A stretch of 64,000 nucleotides of DNA from Nageia nagi (Eukaryota; Pinophyta): contig JBITNC010000001.1 in NCBI GenBank assembly GCA_050084985.1, forward strand, positions 18,538,001 through 18,602,000. Reading direction: 5' to 3'. Made by a program: the position numbers and the translations under genes. Of the stretch, positions 49,391-60,697 are shown one piece after another. The notes beneath the pieces are model-generated. The model had not been told where the DNA came from. It searched no databases and was given only the letters and a program-made list of their open reading frames with translations. How positions within the stretch are numbered: position 1 is the stretch's first letter; the number at the start of each line of letters is the position of its first letter.

Positions 49391-49472
49391 GAAGAGCTTC
49401 CACACCAAGGAGAAGAGCTTCCACACCAAGGAGAAGAGCTTCCACACCAAGGAGAAGAGCTTCCACACCAAG
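49391..49472. repeat. 21-bp tandem repeat abutting the copia primer-binding site, four copies
   Basis: GAAGAGCTTCCACACCAAGG plus A is repeated with starts at 49391, 49412, 49433 and 49454 and no visible change between copies. The last copy runs straight into CTCTGATACCACTTG, which is the complement of the primer-binding site. The plus-strand frame across it (Gly-Glu-Glu-Leu-Pro-His-Gln repeats) is a by-product. Confidence 0.93.
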
Positions 49473-49485
49473 CTCTGATACCACT
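49473..49485 (-). other. Copia primer-binding site
   Basis: The minus strand reads AGTGGTATCAGAG and continues CTTGG after the LTR end CCAACA. With a two-base spacer, TGGTATCAGAGC matches the initiator Met-tRNA 3' end. Confidence 0.9.
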
Positions 49486-49982
49486 TGTTGGAATTAACCT
49501 AGATCTAATTCCTAAGGTCCAAGACTATAGAAAGCTCAATCACATTCAATATGTAACATCTACAAGCTACTAACTCATCACACAATATAACACCATGTAA
49601 TGTGGTTCCTCCCTCCTTGGGAGTACATCCACAACTAGCTCTCTTATTCTCAACTATGCCTCTTACAACTATTCTCTTGCTCTCTCCTACACAACCAAGT
49701 AGAGTAATCTTACTCAAAACTTAGATATGTTACAATAGGAGAGGCCCTCTATTTATAGCTTGAGAGCACCTCCCTAACCTCCCTTTAACCCAAGGGTAAG
49801 GTTAGGGTTACAATAAATGTGTGACCTAACTTTCACCTACCAACTAACCCCATGGTTAGGTCAAAGTCCACACATAATAAAGAATTCAATTAATCCCTTA
49901 AGGTATCTACATATCCTTTAAGTGATTAATTGAATTTACAAGGAGTTTAGGAATTCACAATATTTCATTACAAATTCTAACA
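49486..49982 (-). repeat. 5' LTR of the copia element (497 bp)
   Basis: Appears identical to 40792-41288 with a constant offset of 8694 bases throughout. It is bordered on the right by the target duplication TTTGA. Confidence 0.96.
49750..49757 (-). promoter_or_regulatory. TATA box in the copia 5' LTR
   Basis: The minus strand reads AAGCTATAAATAGAGGG, a strong TATA box followed by a short GA/C-rich stretch. It lies mid-LTR, as expected for the U3/R border region. The same sequence is at 41056-41063 in the 3' LTR. Confidence 0.65.
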
Positions 49983-49987
49983 TTTGA

Positions 49988-50759
49988 ACACCTAGATTTG
50001 TGATAAAATTTTGAACAAACTCTACATTGATAAATATATAATGCATTAAGCATAATTTTTTCTCTCCTTTATTCTATTCGTAGAGCATGCAAAGGGATAT
50101 ATAATTGAATTTAATCCTATATTATGATTTCATTATAATTATGATTATTTTTAAGACNNNNNNNNNNNNNNNNNNNNNNNNNNNNNNNNNNNNNNNNNNN
50201 NNNNNNNNNNNNNNNNNNNNNNNNNNNNNNNNNNNNNNNNNNNNNNNNNNNNNNNNNAGAAGGTGAAAGATAAAGCAATTTAGAATGTGGAAAGTAGTAG
50301 GTCAAAATAAGTGAAATATGATGGTTCACCTTTCGTTATTCACAAAATAAATATTAAATTACTTCCTCGATCATATATTTTCCTAAGTGACATTAGGCGC
50401 CATTAAATATACAACAAAATGAGTTTTATGTCAATATATTAATTTAATGTTTTGGGCATTTTCAATGAATTGGATGTTATTTAAGTTAATATAAATAAAC
50501 CATACCAAGAGTACCACTAATGTTAATATTGAACTGGTTTACAAAGATTTCCACAAGGGTTTGAAAATTGTGAATAGAATTAAAAGGTATTTTATAAAAA
50601 CCTTTCAAGTACATAAATAGTAAGATAATTAAGAAAAATTTGGTCTATAATATATTATCATTAATAAAAGTTATATTACATGATATTTAAAAGTCACAAT
50701 TGCAGAATGCCTAATATTCCTCACCCTTTGAAAATTGGAAATGTAGGACTACTAAGGCT
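49988..50759. other. Flanking sequence with the assembly gap, no gene seen
   Basis: AT-rich. Bases 50158-50257 are 100 N, the standard size for a scaffolding gap of unknown length, so distances across it are not reliable. An open frame running through the N block is meaningless. Confidence 0.8.
50158..50257. other. Assembly gap (100 N)
   Basis: Exactly one hundred undetermined bases. Confidence 0.99.
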
Positions 50760-50777
50760 TGTAAGGTCCCCTCTTAG
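50760..50777 (-). repeat. Left fragment of the split 299-bp LTR
   Basis: TGTAAGGTCCCCTCTTAG matches the start of the right LTR (TATAAGGCCCACTCTTTG, 62769 onward). The match stops exactly where the gypsy-like LTR begins. Confidence 0.85.
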
Positions 50778-51511
50778 TGTTAACACCTAAAAAGGGATTT
50801 TGAATTAATTGAAATCCCCTTTTAGGTATCTAAAGTCTATTTATTTATTAACTTAAATAAATGTTTCTTATATATAAAGTGCACATTAATCTACCTTTTG
50901 TGTTTTATGGTAACAGGTGGGTCAGCCTCACAATAAGCCCAAGAAGGTGTCTTGGCACTTACCTATTGCCTATAAAGGTGGAATTATGTGCATGGCCTTT
51001 GTAATACAACATTTTTTACTCACTTAATTGCCATAATCATCCCAACACCTTGATAGGTAGCACTTATAAGGTCTCTATGATTGGTGTTTCTTAATGCTGC
51101 CTATCAATATTGGAAATTATTATACTCTAAGAATCTTTGTGATCATTATCCCATTTGCATGAACTTTTTCAAAGATTAAAGGTATGATGATGATAACAAA
51201 TCAATAGCAAGGTCAATCTGAACATATAATGGAGCACCATTGCTAGGTTCTTGAGAGGTTTGTAGCTCCAACTTTGGGCACTGTTCATCATTTATCACCA
51301 TTTAGTTGAAAACTACCTTTGTTTATCGTCATAGGTAAGTTGTAGGTTTGTATATTTCATTTTCTAGTATCGATAGGTTAGTGTATTAAAGATATTCATT
51401 TCCTTGCTTTGTCCATCTATACAACTGTCAAGGAATTTGTTAACTTTACATTTAATCATCCATGATTTACTATATTAGGTTTATTTAATTAATTCCTTTT
51501 ATAGTAAAAAT
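50778..51511 (+). repeat. 5' LTR of the gypsy-like element
   Basis: Direct repeat of 60698-61452 with many base changes. It contains TATAAAGGTGG at 50971 as a likely TATA box. An inverted repeat lies just inside the TG end (50788-50822). Confidence 0.88.
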
Positions 51512-52379
51512 AAATGGTGAACTCGATGTCTTTTTGAAAAACCCTAAGTTATGAGTTTTTGATTTCTCTTACAATTTATCACTAATTATGCCAAAACCTT
51601 AGAATTTTGGATAGGACTAATATCAAAACTTCTAAGTTTCATAGAAATGGAGATGCCTCTTACATCACATCCAAAAAATATAGAGTATTCTCCTAACCTA
51701 ATAAAGAAAACTAGGGTATGAAAGGTCTACACAAATGAACCCAAAATTTAAAGTGAATGAATCCAAAATATTTGCTTACATGATGACTATAATAGTGCCC
51801 TAGAAGAGCATAGTCCATCACCTAAATCTTCATAACCATCCAAACATGGGGATCTACCACCCAATGCCTTAGAGGTACTAACCAAAATCTTGTCCAACCC
51901 TAATGGTAAACAATTTTTAGCTACAAAGGAATGTCTCCATCTCCTTGTCCAAAGTGTCCAAGAATTCAATATTGAAATCAAACATCTCCTAGGGTCTACT
52001 CTCAAATGTGATCTTAAGTATGCCAAGCAAAAGTAAATGATCCAACAAACACAAAATGAAATGACCTTCACATCCTATCATCAAACCTATAAATATTTCA
52101 ATCCTTTGCACATAAATTCATTAATGACCATCAATCCTAAGCCTAATAATCAAGACTTGGTACCTCCAACTCTCTATGAACCTAGAGATATTGCTAAACT
52201 CAGCACCACTGATAGGTTACCTGACCTAACCACTACCTTTGAAAATATTGGTCCTTAAGTTAGTCCTATCACATAGCCTATCATCACCCTAAATGGTTGT
52301 TACACTCCTAATGATGAAGATGAAGAAGACATAGTCAATATTAATGAAGATAAACCACCATCATAAAATACCATATCGA

Positions 52380-53600
52380 TAAGGTGGATGGTCGAATTAG
52401 ACCTTGCTATCACATTTGGAATGAGAAGATGACCTGGTTGGTTAGATGAAGAATTTCTCATCCTTCATAAGAAACTCAAGTTTCTCAAGCTCAATCATGT
52501 TTACAACGATGTATAATTAGAATGCTAAATGACCATGGTAGGTGACATAATACGAAATCTTGAAACGGAAAAAATTCATCACTTTGGTTTATTCGTAACT
52601 ATGGCAACAAGAAAAAATCAATATATTGAAAAAACATCTCAACTGGAAAAACCAAATGATGCAATCCAAAATCAAAAATCATTGAATAAGAAAATGGATG
52701 AACAAATTAGCACCTATAGTTTCATGAGGTATAGCCAACCATTTATTTCAATGCATTCATAAAAAAAGGTATGATAAATAGGTAAAGTTTATTTTATTTG
52801 ATGCACAATCTGATCCTTAAATTCATTTACAAACATTTCATTTAGAAGCACATGCTATTGAACATGATAATGATTTGCTTGCCAAGTTATTTCCTTTAAG
52901 TCTTAAATTTCAATCATTTTCATGGTTTACTAGCTTACCAAATGAGAGTATCACATAGTTTGATAATGTTGTCACGCATTCTTGGATTGCTATCATCTAT
53001 TTTTCTCTCCTGATGTATATTTGAGGGAAATATACCATCTTAAATAAAATCAAGGTCAACTCATTCATGATTTCATCATTAACTGGTCTAAAATAGCTAA
53101 TAGGACCCAACTTCACTCTACCATCAAAAAACATGTCCTCCTTAGAGACCTACTCCCTTCTTGTCATCATGTCTTAGTGAACATTGAGGACTTTCCTTAT
53201 GACCAACTCATTGATGAAATAATACTTTGATAATCCTGTCACTAATTCTAAAATGTGCCTATGGACCATATGAAAAAAGTTTCATCCAACCCCATCCAAA
53301 TAAAAAAACATAAAGTCCAATTGGAACTAGAAGTCCATATGATTGCTAGGGTCAATCATGATGATATAGAGGTTTTGGAGCCCAAACCCCTCCAATAAAT
53401 GGAATTCCATGAGGATATTAGTGAGGTATTAGATGCTTTAATTACCAAAAACCTCCTCGCATAAAACCTTTGAACTATAAAACCAATCTATTTTGCAACT
53501 TCCATAGAAGAGTTGGTCATGCCATAAAAGAATGCTATCATTTGAGAAATGTGATCCAAGACTTGCATGACAAAGGTAAGTTCAAGTTTGACCATGAATT
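52380..53600 (+). pseudogene. Ty3/gypsy gag remnant with CCHC knuckle
   Basis: Traces in shifting frames include KLFPLSLKFQSFSWFTSLPN and LIHDFIINWSKIANR-like sequence (FIHDFIINWSKIANRTQLHS), typical of Retrotrans_gag. LFCNFHRRVGHAIKECYHLR follows, then VIQDLHDKGKF. The C-X2-H..GH..C form is the gag knuckle of many plant gypsy elements. Stops are frequent (for example after ESIT). Confidence 0.75.
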
Positions 53601-54195
53601 TTTAGATGATATTTTTGTAGGAACATAAGTATCAATTTGAGAAAAAGAGCCTATTGGATGGACTCATACATCCATAAAATCGAAGGCTAACAATCTTCAA
53701 CAACCCATTCCCATAGTTTGAGAAAGGGAAAATGAATGATAGAGGGAAGAAACTATAGAAAAATACCATGAGTACACCTCATCCACCACCTCAACCTATA
53801 ATTCTAGGTATGATTTGTGATGTTGATGGTGTCTAGGCCATTATGTAAGTTTTAGTTTCCTTTCATTCATTTCTAGTGTATATTTTTTGTGTTTTTCATA
53901 TCATGCATATGTCCTTTCAAAATTGTCCCTTGTCCATCTCTTTAGCTGAGCGACACCATTGGAATCTAGTATCTCTGCTTCATTCTTGGCCTAATTTGCT
54001 AAACTATTTCTTATTTTCCTATCTTTGTTTGTCTCTTCCTGATCATTTCTTACCTCTATTTTCAACCTTATGTTTGTTTTAGCTTAATTTCATCAAATTG
54101 GTTCATTAAGTGTGTTTGTTTATTTTTGCACTTAAAATTAAAAAATGCACACATCCATCAAAATTTGAAACTCACATGTCATCCATAAAATTTTG

Positions 54196-54220
54196 TATAT
54201 ATATATATATATATATATCA
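54196..54220. repeat. TA microsatellite
   Basis: About twelve TA dinucleotides in a row between the gag remnant and the antisense gene. Confidence 0.9.
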
Positions 54221-54239
54221 TCAAAATTTTATAAAAAGT

Positions 54240-55960
54240 ACATGGATTTCTAATAGGCCTCATACAATTAGTTCCCACCTCGAGAACTCTAAGCCACAGA
54301 TGACTCCCTAGTCCTTGGCCTAGAGCTGGACCTAACTCTAGATCTTGATTGGTATCGATTGGTAGACACTTGCATCTATGTTAGCAACTGATCCTTCACC
54401 ATAATTATGTCCTCTAGCCTCGTGATATATGCATCCTACATCATATGCAAGAGGGCTTGCAAAGTATTTATCTAACCTTGAAGGATGCTAATATGTGCAT
54501 CTCTCATAGCCACTTGCACCTTAAGTGCATTGATATCTATCTTCATCTCTACACAACCAACCAATCTCATATTAGCCTCTATGTGACCACAAAATCTTGC
54601 TAAAAACATAAAACACATAAACCGCACTTCTTTCTTACCTACCACATCTAGGTTGGGGGCAACATCTTCAATAATTGAGGTCCCTGCTAGAGGTGATGTA
54701 GGAGGCATGCCCATATCCATGGGCTCATATGCTATATCCTACTCCTTTTCCTTCTCCTCCTTCTCTTCTTCCTCTTCCTCTCCTCCCTTCTTATCCTCGA
54801 GGCCCAATGGAAAGGACCTCACTATCTCCCACCATCATTGATAATTTGGGGTGTGCACATGATGGGGTGTGGGAATGTTGGGAGCATGATCCTCAAGCTC
54901 ATCCCAATAGGCACTCCATGTTGGCACTAACATGAACCTTGGTGGGATCCCCTTATACCTATAATATCTAGCCATAGCTAGCCACATCCTAGGCATTGGC
55001 ACATCCTAAGACATGCTAAAATATTGTAGCACTCATTCTAGGTAGTAGAACTCTGTAATTTTCTTGATTCCTTGGATATGACATGGATTCATGCTCTATG
55101 ATAGCTCATAATTTATATTTGATCATCTAGGCAAGTCAAAATATGGATCCTAAATCAGGTCTTGCTCATCAACATGATCAATTTATCATCGATATTGCTC
55201 TAAACTCTGAGTAGCTACCACCCTCTACTCTATCTACCACCTAAACCATCTAAGCATGTTTGCATGGATCATCATTGGTAGATATGTGTAAGCCACACTA
55301 ATATGCTCACATGCCCACTCTTGAAGCATGAAAGAATGAGCCATCGACTTCTCCCCCTCTTCACAGACACAAAGCTATGAAGATATTTATACAACAATGA
55401 TAAAATGCATCGAGCCCATGCATACCTCTCTCCCTGAATGCATATCCCTTAGATAATGGGGATATACCTCATGTGAAAATACTCATGGTTCTTATCACTA
55501 AAAAGGATTGTATCAATATTTAGCTGAAACTATTGAGTGAGGTCCTGATCCTCGACTAGCATGTACACTATATCATGAAGGGGTACCCCCTTCTTTTGTT
55601 GCTGGTAGTCTCCCATACACTGATCAAATAGTAGCAATACTCCTTCATCTTGTTCATACTCAATGTAGCCCTCTCAATCAAGGTACCCTTCATAGGCACC
55701 TGTAAGATCCTATGAATGTCTGCCAAAGTGATGGTAATTTCACATGTGGGCAGGTGAAATGTGTTGGTGTCATCACACCAATGATCCATCAATGCTATTA
55801 GGAAGTATTTTTCACATGTAATACATGAAAATCCTCATAAGTGGCCAATTCCTAAATCATATAATCACCCCCTCTCTACTGGTGTCAAGTGGTAATCTCC
55901 TACCATGCCCATAGTTGGGCTCCATGGATCACATCTCATCAAGTAGGCCCTATCCTGCAT
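54240..55960 (-). pseudogene. Plant mobile domain (PMD) gene remnant, antisense in the gypsy-like element
   Basis: At 55568-55792 the minus strand reads HWCDDTNTFHLPTCEITITL, then ADIHRILQVPMKGT. This is the THTFHLP-GE-T(I/L)TL-DV--LLGLP signature of the plant mobile domain (the MAIN/MAIL group and many plant transposons). Downstream on the same strand come an acidic run (GGEEEEEEEKEEKEKE near 54745-54792) and a heptad-like coiled-coil segment (MKIDINALKVQVAMRDAHIS, then a Q-to-stop change, then INTLQALLHMM) near 54380-54560. Several stops lie where Gln is expected. The gene is decayed and lies opposite to gag. PMD proteins of hosts act in silencing and meristem maintenance; here it is most simply transposon cargo. 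Confidence 0.75.
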
Positions 55961-57314
55961 CCATGTACAAAAAATAAGTAAATGTTAGTAATAAGATCAT
56001 AAAAACATCAAACTAAAAAGCATGTCAAATATCAAATTTGCATTTTCTATCCTAAAATAGTCTAAACAACATCAATTTCAAAAATTTCTAATCCTAGCAT
56101 ACTCTAAAAATTGTACAAAATACAAAAATTAAGTTTGCCTAAAAAATTTTAACCCAATGGTGACACTGGAATCTAGTGGCTTCGCTTAGTTAAACATACA
56201 ATTATCTCCTAAAAATTGAAATCCATCTCCCAAAGTCCCATTTTTATGGTAAAAATATCATTAAATTTTGTCCATGCATGCTAAAACTTACCTCTACATT
56301 TTTAACCCCCTAGTTTCAAAAATTTTGCAAAATTAAATAAAACTAAGCTAATTTGCAAATTCAATACATCAAAAGTATCTTAAATTGCACAAGAATGAAC
56401 AAAATGAGATTTTTTTGGGTACCTAATGGCCCTCCAATGATGAACAAACAATCAGAGCCCTATGGTCCTATAGGGAAGTAATCTATGTTGACATTCTCAC
56501 TATCTAATCTGCCAAACACCTCTAGCAAGCTCAAATATCTCTCACCTATCTCAAATTCACTCCTATCACCCTTTGGCCCCCTTTTTGATCCAAATCATCA
56601 CTTTGTTGATCCAAATCTTCATTCTAATCCACCTTTCATCATATACATCCAAAATAGTCACCTATGGCCAAAACTAGATCTCAAAAATCTTGTAGTAACC
56701 CAATGCCATTGCTCACTTTATAGCATTACCGTTGGGTTTAGGATATAAAAAATAGTCTAATTTTTTATATTTTCCTATCAATTGGTCTTCATGTTGCAAA
56801 AAGTATTTTCATTTTTCTCTTTGGTATCAAAAATGTTAAAAAACCCTCTTGGGGTATCTAGGTCCACTAAAACAACCCTGATGAATTAAAATTATCACTT
56901 TCTTATCTCCTCTTAGCTATATCAACCCTCTTTTTCTTGTTTTTAGGCCTCACTTGATCATTTCAAATCAAAATGGTTTTGAAAAATTCACCTTAATCAA
57001 GCATTATCGCTCACTTCCTAGCAACGTCGCTCATCTCAGAAAAGAAAAAATTGAACTATTTTCCGTTTCAATGTTCCATGAGGTCTAATTCCATAAAAAA
57101 TTACATTATTATCCATGTTTAATCACTTAATGTCATTGTTTACATCGTTTATGCATTATTATCAAAAAATTTAAAAAAATAATGTTTTTTTATCAAAATT
57201 GCAAAATCGTTAACATATTTGCTTTCATATCTGTTGTCTGCACTTATCATTTCATCAAAAGCATTATCTAATATCCTATCATAAACACTATTCACATCAG
57301 CACTATTATCTATT
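55961..57314. other. Internal part of the gypsy-like element, no gene seen
   Basis: AT-rich with scattered stops on both strands. No pol motif is found. Confidence 0.5.
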
Positions 57315-57816
57315 TGTTGGAATTGTATAATGCATTATTGTAAAGGTTTTGTAATAATCTTCTATGTAATTTCACTAATACTTAAGATGTTATTTGATAC
57401 CTTAAGTATTTAAGTGAATATGATAATGTAACTTGTCCTACACTCCATGTCATGAGTATGCCCCTTGGGTAAAAGGATGTGTATGTCATACTTTTGTACA
57501 ATGGATCAAAGGATGATCCAAAGAGGGATTTTGGCCTATAAATAGAAGGCTCCCTCTTTGTGATTACACATCAATTTGTGGAGTAAAGTTGTGCTAGAGG
57601 ATAGTGTTTAGGAGTTGAGATTAAGAGGATTATAAGAGAGTTGTATTTGTGATTGAAGTAAAGATTTAGTTTATGGACATACTCCTAGTTGGAGGAACCA
57701 CTTACATCTTATGTTATCTTTGTGATATTGCTTTGTGAGTTTGTTAGATGTGTATTGTGAGCTTTCATATGATCTTAGGAGTTTAGAGTTGTTCATGTTA
57801 TAGTTCAATTATCACA
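57315..57816 (+). repeat. Copia-family LTR, plus orientation
   Basis: TGTTGGAATTGTATAATG to TTCAATTATCACA, with TATA box CCTATAAATAG near 57537. It is the inverted partner of 58936-59431, roughly 90% alike by eye. Confidence 0.82.
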
Positions 57817-58935
57817 TTTGGTAATAGAGTAGTGCCAAAAGACACATAAGAGTTCTTCACACATGGATAACTAAATAGTGCTATATTGGCCAAAAATTTT
57901 GCTTTTAAAATTTTAGATAATAAGTTCCTCATGCAGAGTGAACTTACCATGAAGGTGTATAACAAAATCAACACTATACAAAATAAAATCCTCCTAAGGA
58001 TGAAGTTATTATCACAAACATGAATTCAACACAAAAAATAAATGTTAATTTTAACACAAAATACATGCATGATTTGATTCACAAATACAAATATTTTACA
58101 ACTCAAATAATCCATGTACCCAAATACTTTTCTCATCTCAAGAACCGTAGATGTAGAGTGACATTGTTGAGGCTTATTTTCTTGTTTAAAATTAGACCTT
58201 CACCTAGATGCCCACATAAGAAGAGCCTAAGTACTACCAATTCTCAACTAGTTTACCTTGGTCAATTTTATACTCTCATAAGGAGAAGTACCTACTATTT
58301 TTCAAGTTTATGATGTTTATTGGATCGACCAAATTGTTAATTTTGATTAGGTTTCAAGTTATGCTCTTAGGTTATCAAGATAATCCCTAAATGGATGTGC
58401 GAACATGTGGTATCACTACACAAATGCCTGTCCACCTATTGGAGTTATGTTTAGATCAATAGAGGAATTAGGATCAATTGAGAAGTATGAACTTTTCATC
58501 ATTTGGATCATCAAACTTAAAAGCTCTAGTCCACCTGTCCTTACCTCATGGCTCCCTAAACAAGTCATGTTGCAGAATGTATGTGTGGATGTGTTCATTT
58601 TAGGGGGTTTCTCATATCAATGTTTACATTTTGTTTACATAATCAAATAAAGAAAAAAATGAAACATGAAGTAAAGAGCATAAATAAAACATCATCCATT
58701 TAAAATTTGGAACCTTAAGAGTTAAATGGGTTTTGTTTACCAACTCCTAAAGGACATTTTTACATAGGTACATAATTTGCACAAGTCCATTATCTTTGCA
58801 TAAGGATAAATACTTATCATGCATTATTTTTATAGCTTAAGAAAATTTAAGTATGCATTGTTTAACTTAAAAAGAAGCATGCAACATTCCATACTTTAAG
58901 TAGCATGCATCATTTCATAGCTTAAAAATTAAGTA

Positions 58936-59431
58936 AGAATTGAACTATAACATGAACAACTCTAAACTCTTAAGATCACATGAAAGCTCATAATACACAT
59001 CTAACAAACTCACAAAGCAATCTCATAAAGATAACATAATATGTAAGTGGTTCCTCTAACTAGAAGTACATCCACTAACTAGATCTTTACTTCAATCACA
59101 AATACAACTCTCTTACAATCCTCCTAATCTCAACTCGTAAACACTATCCTCTAGCACAACTTTACTCCACAAATTGATGTGTAATCACAAAGAGGGAGAT
59201 TTTTATTTATAGGCCAAAATCCCTCTTTAGAGCATCCTTTTATCCAATATACAAAAGCATTACATGCACATCCTTTTACGCAAGGGGCATGCTCATGACA
59301 TGGAGTGTAGGACAAGTTACATTATCATATTCACTTAAATACTTAAGGTATCAAATGACACCTTAAGTATTAGTGAACTTACATAGAAGATTATTACAAA
59401 ACCTTTACAATAATGCATCATACATTCCAAC
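58936..59431 (-). repeat. Copia-family LTR, minus orientation
   Basis: Its minus-strand start TGTTGGAATGTATG is preceded by a polypurine tract like that of the intact copia element. The last six bases of the LTR are replaced by leader sequence at the 58936 junction. Confidence 0.82.
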
Positions 59432-60217
59432 ACTCCCCCTTAATGTAATATTGGGATAGAGCAAATAAAAGAGAAGAAAGAGAGAAAGTAAAAGAGTTCT
59501 TCTCCAAACAAATACAACGAAGATGAGAACTTTTTACATATTTGTGAAGTAAGAAAGGTCTAGTTTGAGACTCACTACTTTGCTAAATACAATTATTAAC
59601 CACAATTGGTTTCAATGTACATCAAGTAGTCATCCAACTGGAAGTCATGAAAAATCTCCAAGAGCTTGCATACGTAAGGTAAAAACCTAAAATATCAAAG
59701 GAACCTGCAAGTCATAAGCAGATCAAATAACAAGATCAATTAGATGCAACATATTCATCTCATCAAGGATATATGAATCACACAAATGCCATCATGAACT
59801 AATCAATGGTGCACTATAAGTCATCATGAAGATGCCATGCCAAAAACTCATAGTCACCTGCTATATATAATACATGTGTTGATTATCATTACAAAATAAA
59901 GCATGCACATACGAGTTCCTCACATATGAATAACTAAATAGTTCCAAAAAAGACATAATATTTCTTCACACATGGATAACTGAATAGTGCTATATTGGCC
60001 AATCTTTTTGCTTTTAAAATTTTGTACAAGTTTTTCATGCAAAGTGAACTTACCACAAAGGTGTACAATAAAATCAACACTATACAACATAAAATCCTCC
60101 TAAAGGTGAAGTTATCATCACAAACATGAATTCAATACAAGAATTCAAACTTCACTATTTCATATTGCAAAAACTACACCATGATTATTTATGCTTACTT
60201 GTTGTTATCATCCTAAC

Positions 60218-60603
60218 ATCATTGGCTTCCTTTCTCAAGGGGCACTCTTAGCAACAAAATCCATGGAAACATAGTAGCTTGTGAAAATGAGCTTATCATC
60301 CTATTATCATTGGTTTCCTTTCTCAAGAGGCACTCTTAGCAGCAAAATTCCATGGCAATATGGTAACTTGGGAAACTAAGTTAGGTAAAACATCCAACTA
60401 TCATTGCTTTCATCCTTCTTGGTGGGAAATGACCCAAGAATAGGTGTGTAATCATCGACAAAATTCCATGGCAACATGGTGTCTTGGGGTAACCAAGCTA
60501 GGTCAAATATCCAATCATCATCAATATCTTCATTCTTGGTTTCATTATTCTTTACTTTGGATTGCTCTATGAGGCATCCCACTTCATTTCGAAACCAAGT
60601 CAA
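60218..60603 (-). repeat. Coding-type tandem repeat of ~90-117 bp, three copies
   Basis: Copies start at 60218, 60306 and 60400 with ATCATTGG(C/T)TTCCTTT and share AAAATTCCATGGCAA and GTAACTTGGG-like parts. On the minus strand the rightmost copies read as a 75-codon frame with WIFDLAWLPQDTMLPWNFVD and a related DESNDSWMFYLT. I do not recognise the protein. It lies inside the gypsy-like element near its 3' LTR, on the same strand as the PMD gene. Confidence 0.65.
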
Positions 60604-60697
60604 ATAGAGGGCATAACATCAACTCTAAATATTTTTCTTGAATATATTGTGAATTATGTTTTGAGTCCCTTTCAAATCATATTCAAAGTGGGGCATA

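Larger units (their letters stand above)
46396..49472 (-). other. Long untranslated leader of the copia element
   Basis: About 3.1 kb between the primer-binding site and the gag ATG. The part near gag (46500-47400) is shared with the older derivative at 58130-58930. The middle (47900-48900) is GC-richer than its surroundings and purine-rich on the plus strand. The longest frame in it (plus strand, 47992-48678) is antisense to the element and reads as low-complexity Arg/Gly/Glu sequence, which I regard as a by-product of the repeats. I recognise no captured host gene. Confidence 0.7.
40792..49982 (-). mobile_element. Young, complete Ty1/copia retrotransposon with intact polyprotein
   Basis: A 9.19-kb minus-strand element. 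Its LTRs at 40792-41288 and 49486-49982 are each 497 bases and I see no difference between them by eye. The target-site duplication is TTTGA on both sides (40787-40791 and 49983-49987). A primer-binding site, polypurine tract and uninterrupted gag-pol frame are present. The leader between the 5' LTR and the ATG is about 3.1 kb, which is long for a copia element, and holds two kinds of repeats; the 3' part holds a third. By these signs it is the most recent insertion in the window and may still be capable of moving. Confidence 0.96.
57315..60154. mobile_element. Rearranged copia derivative without ORF, LTR copies in inverted orientation
   Basis: The parts from left to right are as follows. First, an LTR on the plus strand (57315-57816) followed by a primer-binding-site-like TGGTAATAGAGT (57819-57830). 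Second, a piece of the 3' untranslated region in minus orientation (57836-58025, with the GTTCCTCATGCAGAG repeat). Third, leader sequence in minus orientation (58030-58930, matching 46430-47400). Fourth, a second LTR in minus orientation (58936-59431) with polypurine tract CATTAAGGGGGAG (59432-59444). Last, 3' untranslated sequence again (59445-60154), stopping at the pol end. The whole gag-pol is absent. Flanking CTATT occurs at 57310-57314 and 60155-60159 and may be a target duplication. Confidence 0.75.

Noticed and set aside
50117-50329. Open frame across the assembly gap
   Set aside because: Half of it is N; it has no meaning.
54653-54935. Plus-strand Ser/Pro-rich frames near 54.7 kb
   Set aside because: They are the antisense shadow of the acidic Glu-rich stretch of the PMD remnant.
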